A stretch of DNA of 64,000 nucleotides, from the NCBI GenBank assembly GCA_005784505.1, contig VCAZ01000014.1, forward strand, positions 1,909,741 to 1,973,740. Direction: 5' to 3'. This DNA is from Bagarius yarrelli. Taxonomy: Eukaryota; Chordata; Actinopteri; Siluriformes; Sisoridae. Each line of letters opens with the position of its first letter. Position 1 is the first letter of the stretch. The notes under the pieces were generated by a model that searched no databases, was not told where the DNA came from, and was given only the letters and a program-made list of their open reading frames with translations. Shown here piece after piece: positions 34,471 to 46,733 of this stretch. The position numbers and the translations under genes are program-made.

Positions 34471-34852
34471 TTTGTTGGTTTGTTCGGGTTCTTCGGGATA
34501 GTTTTTACCAAAAAGATTCAGTCTAGGAGTGTTTACAGTTCCACAGTTTCAATCTTTAAATAAATGATAACACACAAAATAATAATGTTTTTTTTCCAAT
34601 GTAAAGTTGTTTTACATAAGTAAAATTAAGAGCTTTTTACCCCCAAAAGGTTCTGTACTTATATCTGTGAATGGCTGTTCACAGCAGATCAACTTTGTGG
34701 AGGAACCTAAAGAGTCATTCAGGCTTTATCAATGGTTCCTAAGGGGTTCTACTCTGTTTAGAAAACACTTAAAGGTTCTCCCAAAAGGACAAAACAAAGA
34801 GCCTTTGGTTTCATCTGAAATCACATACAATTAATATGTCTGAATCCTTACT

Positions 34853-35233
34853 ACATTTACATTTGTGACATTTAGCAGACGCCTTTATCCAGAGCGACGT
34901 CATCTCTTTTATACATCTGAGCAATTATGGGGAAAGTGGTGGCTCATGGTTAAGCTGTTGGATTACCAACCCGAAGGTTGTGGGTTCGATTCCCAGCTCC
35001 ACCAAACCACCATTGTTGGGCCCCTGAGCAAGGCCCTTAACCCCCAATTGCTCAGTTGTATAATAAGGGAATACTGTAAGTCGCTCTGGATAAGGGCGTC
35101 TGCCAAATGCTGCAAATGTAAATGTAAATTATGGGGTTAATGGCCTTGATTAGGGGCCCAGGGCTGATGTCTTGGTACTTCTGGGAATCAAATTAGTAGT
35201 CCAACACCTTAACCACTGCGCTACCACTTCCCC
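34853..35233 (-). mobile_element. Older reverse V-SINE, split by a younger one
   Basis: The two parts (34853-34932 and 35127-35233) join into one reverse copy: CATTTAGCAGACGCCTTTAT ... GAGCAATTATGGGG / TTAATGGCCTTGATTAGGGG ... AACACCTTAACCACTGCGC. Confidence 0.9.
34933..35126 (+). mobile_element. Full-length V-SINE, best copy in the window, with target duplication
   Basis: About 194 bases: tRNA-like head GTGGTGGCTCATGGTTAAGC with box B GGGTTCGATTCCC, core CTGAGCAAGGCCCTTAACCC, tail GTAAGTCGCTCTGGATAAGG then GCGTCTGCCAAATGCTG. AATTATGGGG flanks it on both sides (34923-34932 and 35127-35136), a perfect 10-base target duplication. Confidence 0.95.
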
Positions 35234-35239
35234 CAAAGT

Positions 35240-36035
35240 ATGTGATTAAAATTATGTGAAAAGTTCCTGGATGTTCCTGGCTCTACTACTCCTGATTTTG
35301 AAGTATGCAATCGAATTTTATTATCCCATAATCCCGCGTTAAAAACCAGGTTCATGAATAAAACACGTTCTTAAATTGCACTTGTTTAACATTATTCAAC
35401 TTTAAAAATGGCGGCTGTAGTATGTCTGAATTTCGTTCATACTAGCCGTAACTATAGTATAAGAACGTAATTGTGCTTAAAGGTCGGAAAGTACATTCTT
35501 ACTTAAATGTAGTACATACTAAAGTAGTGTGCAATTCTGCACTGAGCCGTTGTGTGTGTTACAGATTCACCTAAAGGCTTTTCAGATTTATTTAAGAATT
35601 TTCTCAAAATGACCATGTCTGTTGACGGCTAGAGAATTAGAGAACCTTTAAGAATTCCTTCACATAAAAACTATTTTTCCTCTAAAAAAGTAAGCTAGCT
35701 AGCTTTTATTTGACTTCTAAAAACATAAAAAAAAATATCAATATTGACATAAGAAATGGCGGGTGAAAATATATAAAAAACTTTTATACTAAAATCATTA
35801 GTGAAACATTAAGTTGCTTATGGTGGTTTTTGAATGTTTTTTAAAGTTTTATGTATTGAGTTTTACTACTTTTATACTAGTTTCTACTATTTTCTATTTA
35901 TATTGATTTGTTTTAATTAATGTGCTTATTTTAATATATTTATTTTTAATTTAAAACCCTGTCCCTCTGGGGAGCCTCTTACAGACCTTAAACTACCCAA
36001 CGAACCTTGTGAAACCTTTTTAAAGGAATGCAATA
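35240..36035. other. AT-rich DNA, nothing recognised
   Basis: No exon or clear repeat. Confidence 0.5.
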
Positions 36036-36039
36036 AATA

Positions 36040-36395
36040 AACACACCAAGACCTTGCGGTATTGTCTCCGCTGTCATATCTGGAGCAATCCAGCAAAATT
36101 TTCCAGGAAAATGTACTTTGGTTATCTTGACGCTTGTTATCAGCAGACTTGGCAAATGTTTAGCTCTAGCATTATTCTTGGAGAATGAAAAATTTGTCAC
36201 TTCCTTGTGTATCTTAGCCATTTGAGATACAGGTGGGTTTTATTAGCATTGTTTTTAGGTTATGGAAAGTCGGAGCAAGGCCATTTTTCCCGTCTATGAT
36301 TCCCCTCATCGATGAGGTGGGGGGTTTTTTCCCTTCGCACAGGGCGGCTTTTTTATTAGTCGTTCAGACGAGGATGATCAACAAAGCCGAAGCTT
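36040..36395. promoter_or_regulatory. Candidate conserved non-coding element
   Basis: Single-copy stretch with GTCATATCTGGAGCAATCCA, GGTTATCTTGACGCTTGTTA and CCCCTCATCGATGAGGTGGG (a palindromic core). A 77-codon reverse frame crosses it but resembles no known protein. Confidence 0.3.
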
Positions 36396-36397
36396 AC

Positions 36398-36432
36398 GTT
36401 GTGTGTGTCTGTGTGTGTGTGTGTGTGTGTGT
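36398..36432. repeat. (GT)n microsatellite
   Basis: GT run with one CT interruption. Confidence 0.9.
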
Positions 36433-37105
36433 ATCACATCAATCGTTAGAGAAACAGAGAAGAATACACAAAGCCCGGTGTCTTTCTTCCAACACGCCGC
36501 TTTCTCTTAAACACGATGTTCTCGGGTTACGGCATTACTCCCATTCTTTTTCCATCTTAAATCTCCTCCTTGAATCACACAGCGTTCGAAAACGTCTACG
36601 GACACGTTATCGTTTAAAGACGTTGCTTTGCTTGAGTGTTGACTTGGAGATTGCAGCTGTATAAATCCACAAAAAAAGCCCCACACACATACAATACACA
36701 CAGGCCACACAAGCAGTGTGTGCTCAGGAGAAAGTCATCATCCTTTAGTCCTTGGCTCGGGTTTGTCCTACACTTTTATAACAAGACACATCCTGCCATA
36801 GACATTCATTTAAACTACTAAGTGCACAAAAGTGCTTTGTAAGCTCAAGAAAAGCTTTTCGCTGTAATCCAAGCCGTAGCGACTCTTCAGTCGGTTTTAC
36901 TAGTTTGTTTAAGCAGCGGGATGGTCTTTTTTTTTTTTTTTCTTAGTCTAATCTACTGCCTGTCATGTGACATAGCAGGTTCAGGGGGTTTCTTTTAGCT
37001 ACTTTGTACCGACATTGATATATTTTGCAGCTTTCCGTGTCATAGTCATGAATAAAAATAATAGAAAAAACACTCTCAAATCTTATTGGTCAGTTAATCT
37101 AACAA
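36433..37105. other. Intergenic, nothing recognised
   Basis: Mixed composition, single-copy; the stretch 36470-36640 is CpG-richer. No exon recognised. Confidence 0.4.
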
Positions 37106-37440
37106 GTAGGGCTGTGTAAAAATATCAATACAGTTAACTATCGCGATATTTTTTTACAATAGTGTATCGATATCCTAACGTTTATTATCAATACATTTGT
37201 AAACTACGCTTTAAACTGATTTATTTGTTTATATTTAATTAAAACCCTCAGTTTGTGTTAAACGACTTTCTCCTCCATGCCTGTAGATGGCGCTAACACA
37301 TACGGCCATTGTCTCAGAAGCAAAAATGTATTATTATCTATTTGTTTTTTGTTTTTTATTATATGGAATACATTTTAATAATTATTGTATTTCAATATAT
37401 CGAAATATATTGTATCGTAACCCACGTATTGTGATATGTT
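37106..37440. mobile_element. MITE-like repeat with ATATCGATA words
   Basis: Starts GGGCTGTGTAAAAATATCAA and contains CGCGATATTTTTTTACAATA, GTGTATCGATATCC, then near the other end ATATATCGAAATATATTGTA and ACGTATTGTGATATG. The inverted CGATAT words at both ends suggest a small DNA element. No target duplication found. Confidence 0.4.
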
Positions 37441-37944
37441 ATACACAGCAATAGTAACAAGAATCAGCATTTTCATAGAGTCTTTTATGACCAACATTTA
37501 AATGCTACGTTTATATGTAGCGACTTTAGATGTGACGAATAGATGTGTGAGTGTCCAAATCAGTGACGTGACCAAGCTGAGAAAAAGTTTACCTTTGTGC
37601 AAATAGATAGTAATAGATAGTAAACTAGAGCGATAATAAAGAGCTTGCACTGTTTTTTTAGGCACTGATTTAGCCGCAAGAATTACGTATTTACAGTATA
37701 ACGTATTTACCAGTTAACCGAATGCTAGTTACGCATTATCACTATGGCAACAAGTATTAGGAATGTCTACTTCATGGTGACTTCACAGTACAGCCATTAA
37801 AAACCAACAGAATCTTTGTCTTATCAATTATAAAAGAAAGAAAAATAAAGTGTCTGGTGAGAGAATAACTGTTTACACTGTAGCTGCTATAAGGTTAGCG
37901 ATAACAGGAACTAACTACAGATGTTTCACCACATGACATGCCTG

Positions 37945-38846
37945 CAGTGTTGGGCAAGCTACTTTGAAAATCTAGTGAGCTTAGCTATTAGTTACTGTAC
38001 ATTAAATAAAGCATTTCCCCTGGAAAAATTTAGCAAGCTAACCTACAGCAATATAGCAAAAATAGCTCACTACATCTAAACTATTAATATTTTTTATATG
38101 GAACCAACTTCAGGCGTGACGTTTTTCCACGAGGTATGGCCACAGCGACTCCTGCCTTAAAATCAAATCCTTTTAATGAAGCAAGTGGTGAAGTAGTAAA
38201 TTGAAGCACGGTTAGTGGTAGCACAGTGGGTAAGGTGTTGGATTGCTAATTAGAAGATTATGGATCAATTCCCAGCATCACCAAATTACCACTGCTGGAC
38301 CTCTAAGCAAGGCCCTCATAAAAGAGATCAATGTAAGTCGCTCTTGATAAGGGCGTCTGCCAAATGCTGTAAATATAAATGCCAATCATCTGGGATTGAG
38401 ATTGGACAGGATTTTGGGGAATTGGTAGCGCAGTGATTAAAGTGTTGGACTGGAAGATCATGGTTTGAGTCTTAGCCCCAACAAGATGCCACTGTTGGGC
38501 CCATGACCACAACTGCTCAGTTGTATAAAATAGACAAATATAACTCTCCCAAATGACATAAATTTCTGATGTGTCACCCAATGATTGGAGCAAAGGGTGG
38601 CATAATAGGTACCAAAAAGCTTCTTGCCACCGCGGTGACACACGAAGAAGTAATAACTGTATACGGAGGTACTTTTCTTGGCCACACAGCTCCTTAAATG
38701 ACTTACTGATCCAGGATCGGTAAACATAGCTTGTGTCAGCGCTACTACAAAGCTATTTTATTCATAAAACTATGACGCTACTGTGACTGCCATCACGCTA
38801 CTAAGTAATGGAGTTAAACTAGTCACGACGCTACCGCCCAACACTG
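37945..38846. mobile_element. hAT-like non-autonomous element with 11-base TIRs and 8-base target duplication
   Basis: Ends are CAGTGTTGGGC (37945-37955) and GCCCAACACTG (38836-38846), perfect inverted repeats. ATGACATG flanks both sides (37933-37940 and 38847-38854), with four extra bases (CCTG) before the left end. Eight-base duplications are typical of hAT transposons. It has no transposase frame and hosts a dimeric SINE at 38211-38562. Confidence 0.8.
38211..38562 (+). mobile_element. Dimeric V-SINE, copy 1
   Basis: Two V-SINE monomers (38211-38382 and about 38416-38562) are joined by a linker TCTGGGATTGAGATTGGACA...TTTTGGGG. The same linker joins the dimer at 58612-58973, so the dimer spread as a unit. 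Confidence 0.88.
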
Positions 38847-38859
38847 ATGACATGTAGCT

Positions 38860-39695
38860 ACAAACATGTAAAATTATGTTGATGTTTTGTTCTATAACAC
38901 TCCAACATTGAAATTTGCTTTTGGAAATAATTATACAACCGACCAAACTCGAAATTCTAGTTAATTCTAACTTTATTTATTGAAAATGCCACATTGTCGT
39001 TTTTATCTGTTTATTGGTACATTCATTGCTAGTTGGTTTGTGTTTACTTTTCAGCAGCTAAAAAATCTGTGTGTTTGGTAACATACTGGTCAGATTTACT
39101 AAACCGAATAGAAAAAACACACCTGTGATTTGCTTTCCGACCAATCAGAATTGAGAGTTCAACAGCGCTATGTTTGAATCTGGTAATCCTATTTTAAAAA
39201 TGAACCATTTTAAAGCCATGTCTAAGTTGTGCTCCTATTCAGGAGTGACACAAAGGGGAAAAACCAGTGCGGCTTTCTTTGCTAGGACTTTTGTTTTTGT
39301 AGCTGCTTCGCCATTTGTCATACGTCCTCATGCTCTGACACAAGTTATTAACCGCTCTGCACGGTTGAGCGCAAAAGTTTGCATACCACTTAAATTGACT
39401 AAGACATGTACAAGCGAGCTGGTTCCTTTATTGGATTCCACAGACACTCCATCACGATGACAAGAAACAAATACGTTAAAAAAAATCCGAAAAGGTAGCA
39501 TTATAACTGTCCGGCCTGCCTTTGTGAGTTCAAGGACTGATTGTACGCATGTTTTTTGCATACTAATGTATTTTAACAGCTGAGCAGCTTGTATTATTTC
39601 AGTTACAGCCATGTTTATTCTTAACTACTGTTTTTGCAGATATTTAAGTTAATGTATATGGGACATTTAAAGGTTTGTTCTCAGCTGTATGAATG
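38860..39695. other. Intergenic, nothing recognised
   Basis: A 94-96 codon frame on each strand in 39170-39612 has no recognised domain. No splice evidence. Confidence 0.4.
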
Positions 39696-39699
39696 ATTC

Positions 39700-39790
39700 G
39701 ATCCACAGTGGTGGCTTGGTGGTGTCGGAAATCGAACCCTGGTCTTTCAGGTATCAGTTCAACACCTTAACCACTGAGCTATCACTTCCC
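39700..39790 (-). mobile_element. V-SINE-like fragment
   Basis: CACAGTGGTGGCTTGGTGGT then TCAACACCTTAACCACTGAG. Confidence 0.8.
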
Positions 39791-40011
39791 ACATTTTAGA
39801 ATGTTCCGAAAAAAAATGTCACTAGCGGAAATTCTTTCCGGTATCTTCTTGAAAACATATTCAGTTGTTACTTCCTTCCTTCTAATTTGTCACCTTTCAT
39901 TAGTTGGTGTGTTTAAATAACATTGGTATTAAAGTTTAACAGTAACAGAACTGAACATTATAGCATTAATGCTTGCTAGCATAAATGCTAAGAGCACATT
40001 GTACTTATAAA

Positions 40012-40357
40012 ATCATTCATTCATTTATTTTCTATACCCGCTTATTCCCTAATTCGGGGTCACAGGGATCTGCTGGAGTCTATCCCATCCGTCTATCCCA
40101 AAAGTTTAAAGGCGCGGGGGGAACCCTGAACAGGTTACCATCCCATCACAGGGCCACACACACACCTATGGGAAATTTAGAATTACCAAACAATCTAACA
40201 TACATGTTTTTGGACTCTGGGAGGAAACCAGAGAACCCAGAGTAAACTCACGCAAGCACAGGGAGAACATGCAAACTCCACACAGAAAGACCCCTGCAGG
40301 GGAATCGAACCCTGGCCTTCTTGCTGTGAGGCAGCTGTGCAAACCACTAAGCCATGA
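40012..40357 (-). mobile_element. SINE-like repeat, family A, near full length
   Basis: CCCGCTTATTCCCTAATTCG, GATCTGCTGGAGTCTATCCC, TACATGTTTTTGGACTCTGG, CAAACTCCACACAGAAAGAC and CAAACCACTAAGCCATG. Confidence 0.92.
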
Positions 40358-40359
40358 TT

Positions 40360-41335
40360 TAATGAAATCATTATTAAAAGGTTTTTTTTAATTACCCAAT
40401 GTGTAATCAATTATCCTTTCTGTTTTCCCTTCGAAATTGTAGTAACGATTTTGACAGTTTATGGAATAACGTCTTGGTGAAAGAACTTTTTCGATTAAAA
40501 TATTTTCTCAGCGAGAAAGAACAAATTTTATTTAATTTAAAATACATGATTTCACTAAGTACAAAATGAAGAGAAATGTTCTTTTAGACTCTCCTATCTA
40601 GAAAAGTGATGAAAGAAAAAATAGGAATAGAAATATTTTTTATCAAAATATAGAGAAAAAACAAAACAGAAAATAAAATAAAATTAAATAAAAAATACTG
40701 TGTGTATCAAATATAGTGAGTGAAGAAAATGTTGAAACAAAATGACCAGTGGATAAAGTAACTAGGAACACAACTTGTAATATTTAAAAAATGGCAACTA
40801 ACAGGACAGAAATCACAACCCTGAGGTATACCATGAACATGACACTCAATTAATTAGCTTTTGGTACCTAAAAATTGTTCTGTTAACCACATTATGGTGG
40901 TTCAAACAAAACTTGGCAAATATAAAATTAGAAGGGCTTAAAATGTACCCCTGAGGCATAACACAGCGACAACTATTGGTATTGTTCAGTATGTTGCTTT
41001 GTTGCTGATTTGTTGCTATTGTTAATTTTTGCTATAAATTAGACATTTGCGCCTGTAATATTATGAGTTTGTGATATTTAACAAGTTTTGTTTGCTTTAT
41101 TTAAAATTTGGTCATTCTTTCCCCTGTTATCCTCCCAATATTTAGTAACTATACAGGTTTAATTCTAACAGCGTGTGACTGTATACAGTATAAGCTGAAT
41201 ATCAAGCATAAATTTATTAAATACATACAGACTTTACTTTGGTGCTGAAGTTGTGTTGTTGTAACAGATGGCAGCTGGCTTCCTGTTTCTAGGCTACATG
41301 CAAATGCTGCAATAGCATGTCTGGCCGCTTTCATC
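40360..41335. other. AT-rich DNA, nothing recognised
   Basis: No exon or clear repeat. Confidence 0.5.
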
Positions 41336-41336
41336 A

Positions 41337-41337
<1 letters not shown>

Positions 41338-41402
<65 letters not shown>

Positions 41403-41411
41403 AAGAGAGAT
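41338..41411. repeat. (GT)n-(GA)n compound microsatellite
   Basis: About 22 GT units followed by GA units. Confidence 0.95.
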
Positions 41412-41950
41412 GCCTTGTTTGCCTCTGAGGCTGTCCTGACCAATCAGATGAACACTCGCTACCTAAATCGTGCTAGAACTGTTTATTTTTATGATGGTAA
41501 AAATTTCTGACAGGACATTAGAGGTTTAGGCCTTACCATATATAATAATCTGCTATTTATTGAAGGATTTAAACAGGTTTTTATGCCTAGTTTAGAAAAA
41601 AAGATGATAAAATGTGTGCTGGTTTTTGGTTTTATTAGAAAAAACAACATACCTATTACATAGAAACAATCTTAAGGATTACATTATTAGTTTTAATTAT
41701 TAGTTTATTTAGTTTTTCATTATTACTTTTGGTGTTTTAGTTAAAAAGATTCAAATCATGTCAATGAATATTTTCTAATTTTGCAACAAAAAAAGGTTTA
41801 TAAAACATATTTTAATGTTTAATTTGAATGTAAACAATTAATGATAAAAAGTAATTTTAGAAATAAATAAAACTAATAAAAAAGTTTTATTCTAGGTAAA
41901 GAGTCAAGTGAGTAAAAAGGAATACATTACATTTCAGTTTACATATAAAA
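41412..41950. other. AT-rich DNA, nothing recognised
   Basis: No exon or clear repeat. Confidence 0.5.
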
Positions 41951-42123
41951 TAAAGAGAAAAAGAGAAAAAAGAAACGGTGAAGGAGAAAGAGAGAAAAGA
42001 AATAGAGGATAAGATGGAGAGAGAGAAGGCAAGAAAGACAGAGAAAGAGAGGACATGAAATAAGAAAGAAAGAGAAAAAGAGAGCGAGCAAAAAAGAGAG
42101 AGAAAGAGGGGGAGATAAGGAAA

Positions 42124-42175
<52 letters not shown>

Positions 42176-42238
42176 CCGATAGAGAGAAATAGGGAGAGGT
42201 AACGAAAAAGAGAGAGAGAAATAGGGAGAGGTAATGAA

Positions 42239-42271
<33 letters not shown>

Positions 42272-42400
42272 AACAGATAACGAGAGAAAGAGAGAGAGAG
42301 ATAGCAAAAAAGCGAGAGAGATAAAGAAAGGGAGGGGAGAAAGACAGAGAGAGAGATAGAGACAGAGAGATAGAGAAGCAGAAAGAGAAAGAGGCCCTTA
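41951..42400. repeat. Polypurine (GA)n tract, about 450 bases
   Basis: Almost purely A and G on the + strand, with perfect (GA)n at 42124-42172. Long Ser/Leu frames on the other strand are artefacts. Confidence 0.95.
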
Positions 42401-42457
42401 AACATGAGCTTGATTTTAAAATTTGCACGCTAAGCTATCCATTTCACACCAACACAC

Positions 42458-42461
<4 letters not shown>

Positions 42462-42505
<44 letters not shown>
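42462..42505. repeat. (GA)n microsatellite
   Basis: Pure GA run. Confidence 0.95.
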
Positions 42506-42508
<3 letters not shown>

Positions 42509-42885
42509 GATATTTACCCGATCGATGATCGAGTGGGCATCCAATCAGACGGGGCTCCTCTTTAATCCGCTGTCTCGGTGGTCCCCACGCTTCATTCTCC
42601 TCTAAGAGAACGGACTGTCTGTGGGGCTGGACAGCGCAGACATGTCTTGACCTCTGGACCGGCGGTGACCAGCAATAAAGACAGACATGCCCTTTTTTTA
42701 GGGACGGAACCGGCGGGTGTGAAGAGGTAAGGAGGGCAGGGGCAGCTCGCTCCCGCTTCCATGGTTACTCACCAAATATGAGGCTGCTGCTATTGACAGG
42801 GTTTCTTTCTCATGCTCTCGGATGGCCCAGGAGCTCGGAGGGAAAACATGCAGGGGGTTCATATCAGCTAAAACAGGAACAATGT
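42506..42885. promoter_or_regulatory. GC-rich single-copy island between (GA)n arrays
   Basis: Contains GATCGATGATCGAG, TCCAATCAGACGG (CCAAT box), GACAGACATGCCC and CTTCCATGGTTACTC (RFX half-site-like). It sits between purine tracts at 42462 and 42888. Promoter or enhancer role is inference. Confidence 0.3.
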
Positions 42886-42887
42886 TA

Positions 42888-42898
42888 GAGAGAGAGAG

Positions 42899-42934
<36 letters not shown>
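42888..42934. repeat. (GA)n microsatellite
   Basis: GA run with one CGAG interruption. Confidence 0.95.
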
Positions 42935-42935
<1 letters not shown>

Positions 42936-44335
42936 AAGTTACACAATCCTATTTTTATTAACTCGGAGGAATTTTAGATCTAATTACTCCAGTTTTATCC
43001 ACAGATTTGCTGAAAAGGTCATAACTCAGACATAGAGTTACATAAAGAAGACTGTGGTGGCGGCGACACATTGAACTAAACGGAATGATAACAGATATAA
43101 TTACCACTTTATACCAACAATAATAATTATTAAAAAAATCTTTAGAAATGAATATAAACATTACTGAATATTCAGAAAACTAAAAATAATGAATTGAAAT
43201 GAATTGAATGGCATTAAACAATTAGTGCTTTATTTATCTATAGTCTTTTTTTTATTCTAAACCATCCCTTATTTAACTTATCTATATTTAAGCTAGACAG
43301 AATATCTTAAATTGTTATGTTGGATTTTCTTTACTTTTTCAATTATTTTTATTAGATTAGGATTAAAATATACAACAGATAACATTTTATTAACATAACC
43401 TGACATTTTACCTTTTTTTTTTTAAATACCGTACATCATTTTATTGATTCGAGGTCCATCTGCTGTCTAAAGTGTTGCTTAATAAAAGCAGGATATTTCA
43501 TTTCAAATATAAATCACATTTAATGTTTACGGCTTATTTATTGATTTGACTTGTAAATTTAAGCAAGCAACCGAATCCAGTTGTAAAATTCAGGCATTTA
43601 ATTGTAGAACACAGAGACGGTCAAAAGTTTACAAAGCTGATTAAGAAAACTTTATTTTAACCCTTGTAACTTTTGAAATGATCACAAAAGTAATATTCTA
43701 ATGAGTCAATTTTGCAGCTGTGGATCTTTTCAGGAAGAATGATGGTTAAAACACAGGCTAAAAATATATTGTGTTGCTAAGTGGTACATTATTATTATCA
43801 TCATCATCATCATCATTATTATTATTATCATTTATTTATTTTTAAAGCAAGTGAAAGTTGCTTCGTCTCACACAATGATACACAGTTCAATATGTACTAA
43901 AAAGCTTTTTAAGACTAAAAATAGATTTTAAAGTATTACAAATTTTTTCAAATTACAAATTAAAATCTTTCTGTATTTTAATATTTTGTCCTAATTAGTT
44001 TTATTTTATATGTTTTATATAAAGAAATCTGGGAAATAGACAAAATGATTGTGTCTGATGCATTTTATGTCATCAAATAGTGAAGCAAGCAACAAATCAT
44101 TGCTTTTTGTAATTCTTTCTGTAAAGTGCAGAAATAATTAAACATGGGACGCATCTTTATCTCTTCGTGTTTAACTACATTATTGGCATTAAATTAATTC
44201 TGTTTTATCTCTTTTATATAAAAGGAAGCAGAAACTACAGTGTAGTTCCAGATTTAGTGTCATTAGTGTAATTAGTGTCATTACATTTTTACGTCACTTT
44301 ACATCCGCATTCTATAACTACAGATTTAATGAATT
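42935..44335. other. AT-rich DNA with an (ATC)n/(ATT)n run
   Basis: (ATC)n/(ATT)n at about 43790-43840. The text around 43610-43735 (GACGGTCAAAAGTTTACAAA) is faintly like a Tc1-type end, not enough to call. Confidence 0.45.
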
Positions 44336-44339
44336 TGAG

Positions 44340-44404
44340 CTCAATTCTAAAGTGATTAGATTCAATTCTAAAGTGATTAGATTAATTCTAAAGTGATTAG
44401 ATTA
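44340..44404. repeat. Three-unit tandem repeat, about 20-base period
   Basis: ATTCTAAAGTGATTAGATT is repeated three times with one or two extra bases between units. Confidence 0.95.
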
Positions 44405-44627
44405 GATCTTTCTTTTTTCTTTCATTCATTCTTTCTTTCTTTTTTTTACTCTTTCTGTCCTGTTGTCTTCTCCATTTTTCCTTTCTTTCATTCGTTCTTC
44501 TCTGTTTTCCTTTCTTTTTTTCTTTTTTCCTTCTCATTTTCCTTCTTTCTCTCTTTCTTCTCAGTTTTTCCTTTTTTTCATTCTTTTTCTCCCTTTTCCT
44601 TTCATCTATTTTTTCTTTTCATTTTTT

Positions 44628-44673
<46 letters not shown>

Positions 44674-44682
44674 TCTCTTTTA
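44405..44682. repeat. Polypyrimidine tract ending in (CTTT)n
   Basis: About 270 bases of pyrimidine with (CTTT)n at 44625-44670. The Phe/Ser frames are artefacts. Confidence 0.95.
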
Positions 44683-44927
44683 TTTCTGAGTTCATAAAAT
44701 GAGAATAAATTAACTTTGTGTTCTGAAGTTGATTTCTGAAGTCATGTCCTTTACTGTAGTTTTGGTTCAGGAATGTTGTCTAGGTTCCACTTGCATGTCC
44801 TTGTACACACACTTGCATGCACGCAATCACACACACACACACAGAGTGACGGTGGGTAAAACAGATGGCTCGTCCACGGCCTCTTTACTGAAGGAGCGTG
44901 GGAAACTGTAGGAGTCACTGTAGCTTA

Positions 44928-45078
44928 CCTGCTCTCTCTCTCTCTCTCTCTCTTACTCTCCCTGTCTCTCCCACTTTATCTGTCTCCCACTCTCTTTCTT
45001 ACTATCTCTCTTCTTTTCTCCCTCTCTCATTCTCTCTCTCTCTCTCCTTTTTTCTCTTTTTCCTCACACACACACAGA
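44928..45078. repeat. (CT)n tract with short (CA)n
   Basis: CT run with interruptions, then CACACACACA. Confidence 0.9.
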
Positions 45079-45079
45079 T

Positions 45080-46290
45080 ATACAGAAACAGTGTTTATCG
45101 CTGAGGCAAAACAGCCAATTAACTTTATTAACATTAGGAGAAAAAACATTCATTTAAGGCTGAACATTAAAGTCGATTGTTAAAATTAAAATTACAAAAA
45201 AAATTTGATTTCCAGCTTTAAATGTTTGTTTTTTCTCTCAATGGTAAAATTGTAATCTGCTGTTTGGTTTAACACATGCTAAAAGTTATATGTTGTAATT
45301 TACTGGTTTTTACAGATTGTCGTGGAAAAATAATTTATATTGGAACATCAGCAAATTCTGGGTGGTGCTAAAGTTAGATATTCTCACAAATGTTAAACGT
45401 TTTAGGAAAATGCACGTTCCAGGATGTATATACTATATATATATATATAGTATATTACTAAACTAAGGTTTATTATAATAATAAAATAATAATAATAAAA
45501 ATAAGAAGAAATAATAATAATGTTTGTTTTAATTTTGTGAATTGATATTAAGGAAGTTTTTTTTTTGTTTTCTTATTAAAAAATATTATTTTCTGCTGTT
45601 TTAGTGACCATTATATCCAACCAATAATCTTATCTTATCTTGTCTTAACTTTAATACAAACTGTTAGACAACCAGTAAATTACAAAATATATCCTTTAGC
45701 GTGTATCAGAATACAGGCGAGGGATCAGTGCTGAGGATCATGTGAAGTCCAGAAAGTGAGAAGCAGCTGAAGGGAAGTCAGGAAGTGCCCTCAGTGACTT
45801 AACCCCCTTTTTGTCTATTGTTCTGAACAAAGCCTTGTCACAATAAGCCGTGGGATCGATGGCATTCGAGAGAACAGACACTTTGGTGGGATTTATTGGG
45901 TTAAAGTAACACAAACGGAGCTGAGGCCATGTAGAACAGCAGGGCAGGAACAGGGAAAACACCAGGCTTGGGGTTTTTTCTGCCCCGGTGAACTTTTTAT
46001 TGTCTGTATGAAGTGTGTTGGAGTCCGTAAATAATGTGTAGTTGTTAGAATCTGTTTTTTTTGTTTATTTCTGTAAAAATATTATGCAGTAATAGTGTAA
46101 TTGTGTGAGATGTTGGTTTATTTTCCATTAACTGTTTCATGTATTTCCTGGATCTGTTTGTAATGACTTTCCTCATAAAGTTAAAACACAACATATATTT
46201 ACTGGCTGAAGAGGTGACAAGAAAATTATTTTTTAAAGTAGAAATAGAAAAATAAAGCAATTCTAGTAAAGTGATGCCCTAAATGAAATG
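45080..46290. other. AT-rich intergenic DNA
   Basis: Contains a short (AT)n at 45432-45448 and (AAT)n at 45475-45520. The stretch 45700-45970 is more balanced and may be single-copy; no exon is recognised. Confidence 0.45.
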
Positions 46291-46296
46291 TTTGCA

Positions 46297-46335
46297 GTAA
46301 AGCATGGTGGTGGCAGCATCACGTTGGTTTTTTTT
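46297..46335 (+). mobile_element. Tc1/mariner transposase remnant
   Basis: The frame from 46300 reads KHGGGSITL, close to the KHGGGSIMLWG segment of fish Tc1-like transposases, and then degenerates. Only about ten codons survive. Confidence 0.5.
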
Positions 46336-46428
46336 TTTGTTTTTGTTTTTTTAAGGATGTCCTTCTTTATGCAGAGTCACAGTCAAGTTATATTTTTTTA
46401 TGAAGCTTCTTGCAACATTTGAAGTAGT

Positions 46429-46590
<162 letters not shown>

Positions 46591-46733
46591 CGATAACGGA
46601 AAAACGCGCACAGACTACTAGACCTTTCCATTCTAGAACTTTCCAGAATGAAGTTCCCAGAAATTATTCCCAGAATGCAGTTGGTCTAGAGTTTGTTATT
46701 TTATTAGGGTTACAACAGGGTTTCCATTGTGGT

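Noticed and set aside
34933..35126. tRNA-like sequence with box A and box B
   Set aside because: It is the head of a SINE: no complete cloverleaf, followed by the V-SINE core and tail. The same holds for the other SINE heads, so no tRNA gene is called.
35988..36221. 77-codon reverse frame
   Set aside because: No recognised domain, no splice context, and the region fits better as non-coding single-copy DNA.
42638..42692. Two p53 half-site-like decamers (AGACATGTCT and AGACATGCCC)
   Set aside because: They are 35 bases apart; functional p53 sites normally have a spacer of 0-13 bases.
43610..43740. GGTCAAAAGTTTACAAA, like the end of a Tc1-type transposon
   Set aside because: Too short and no partner terminal repeat was found.
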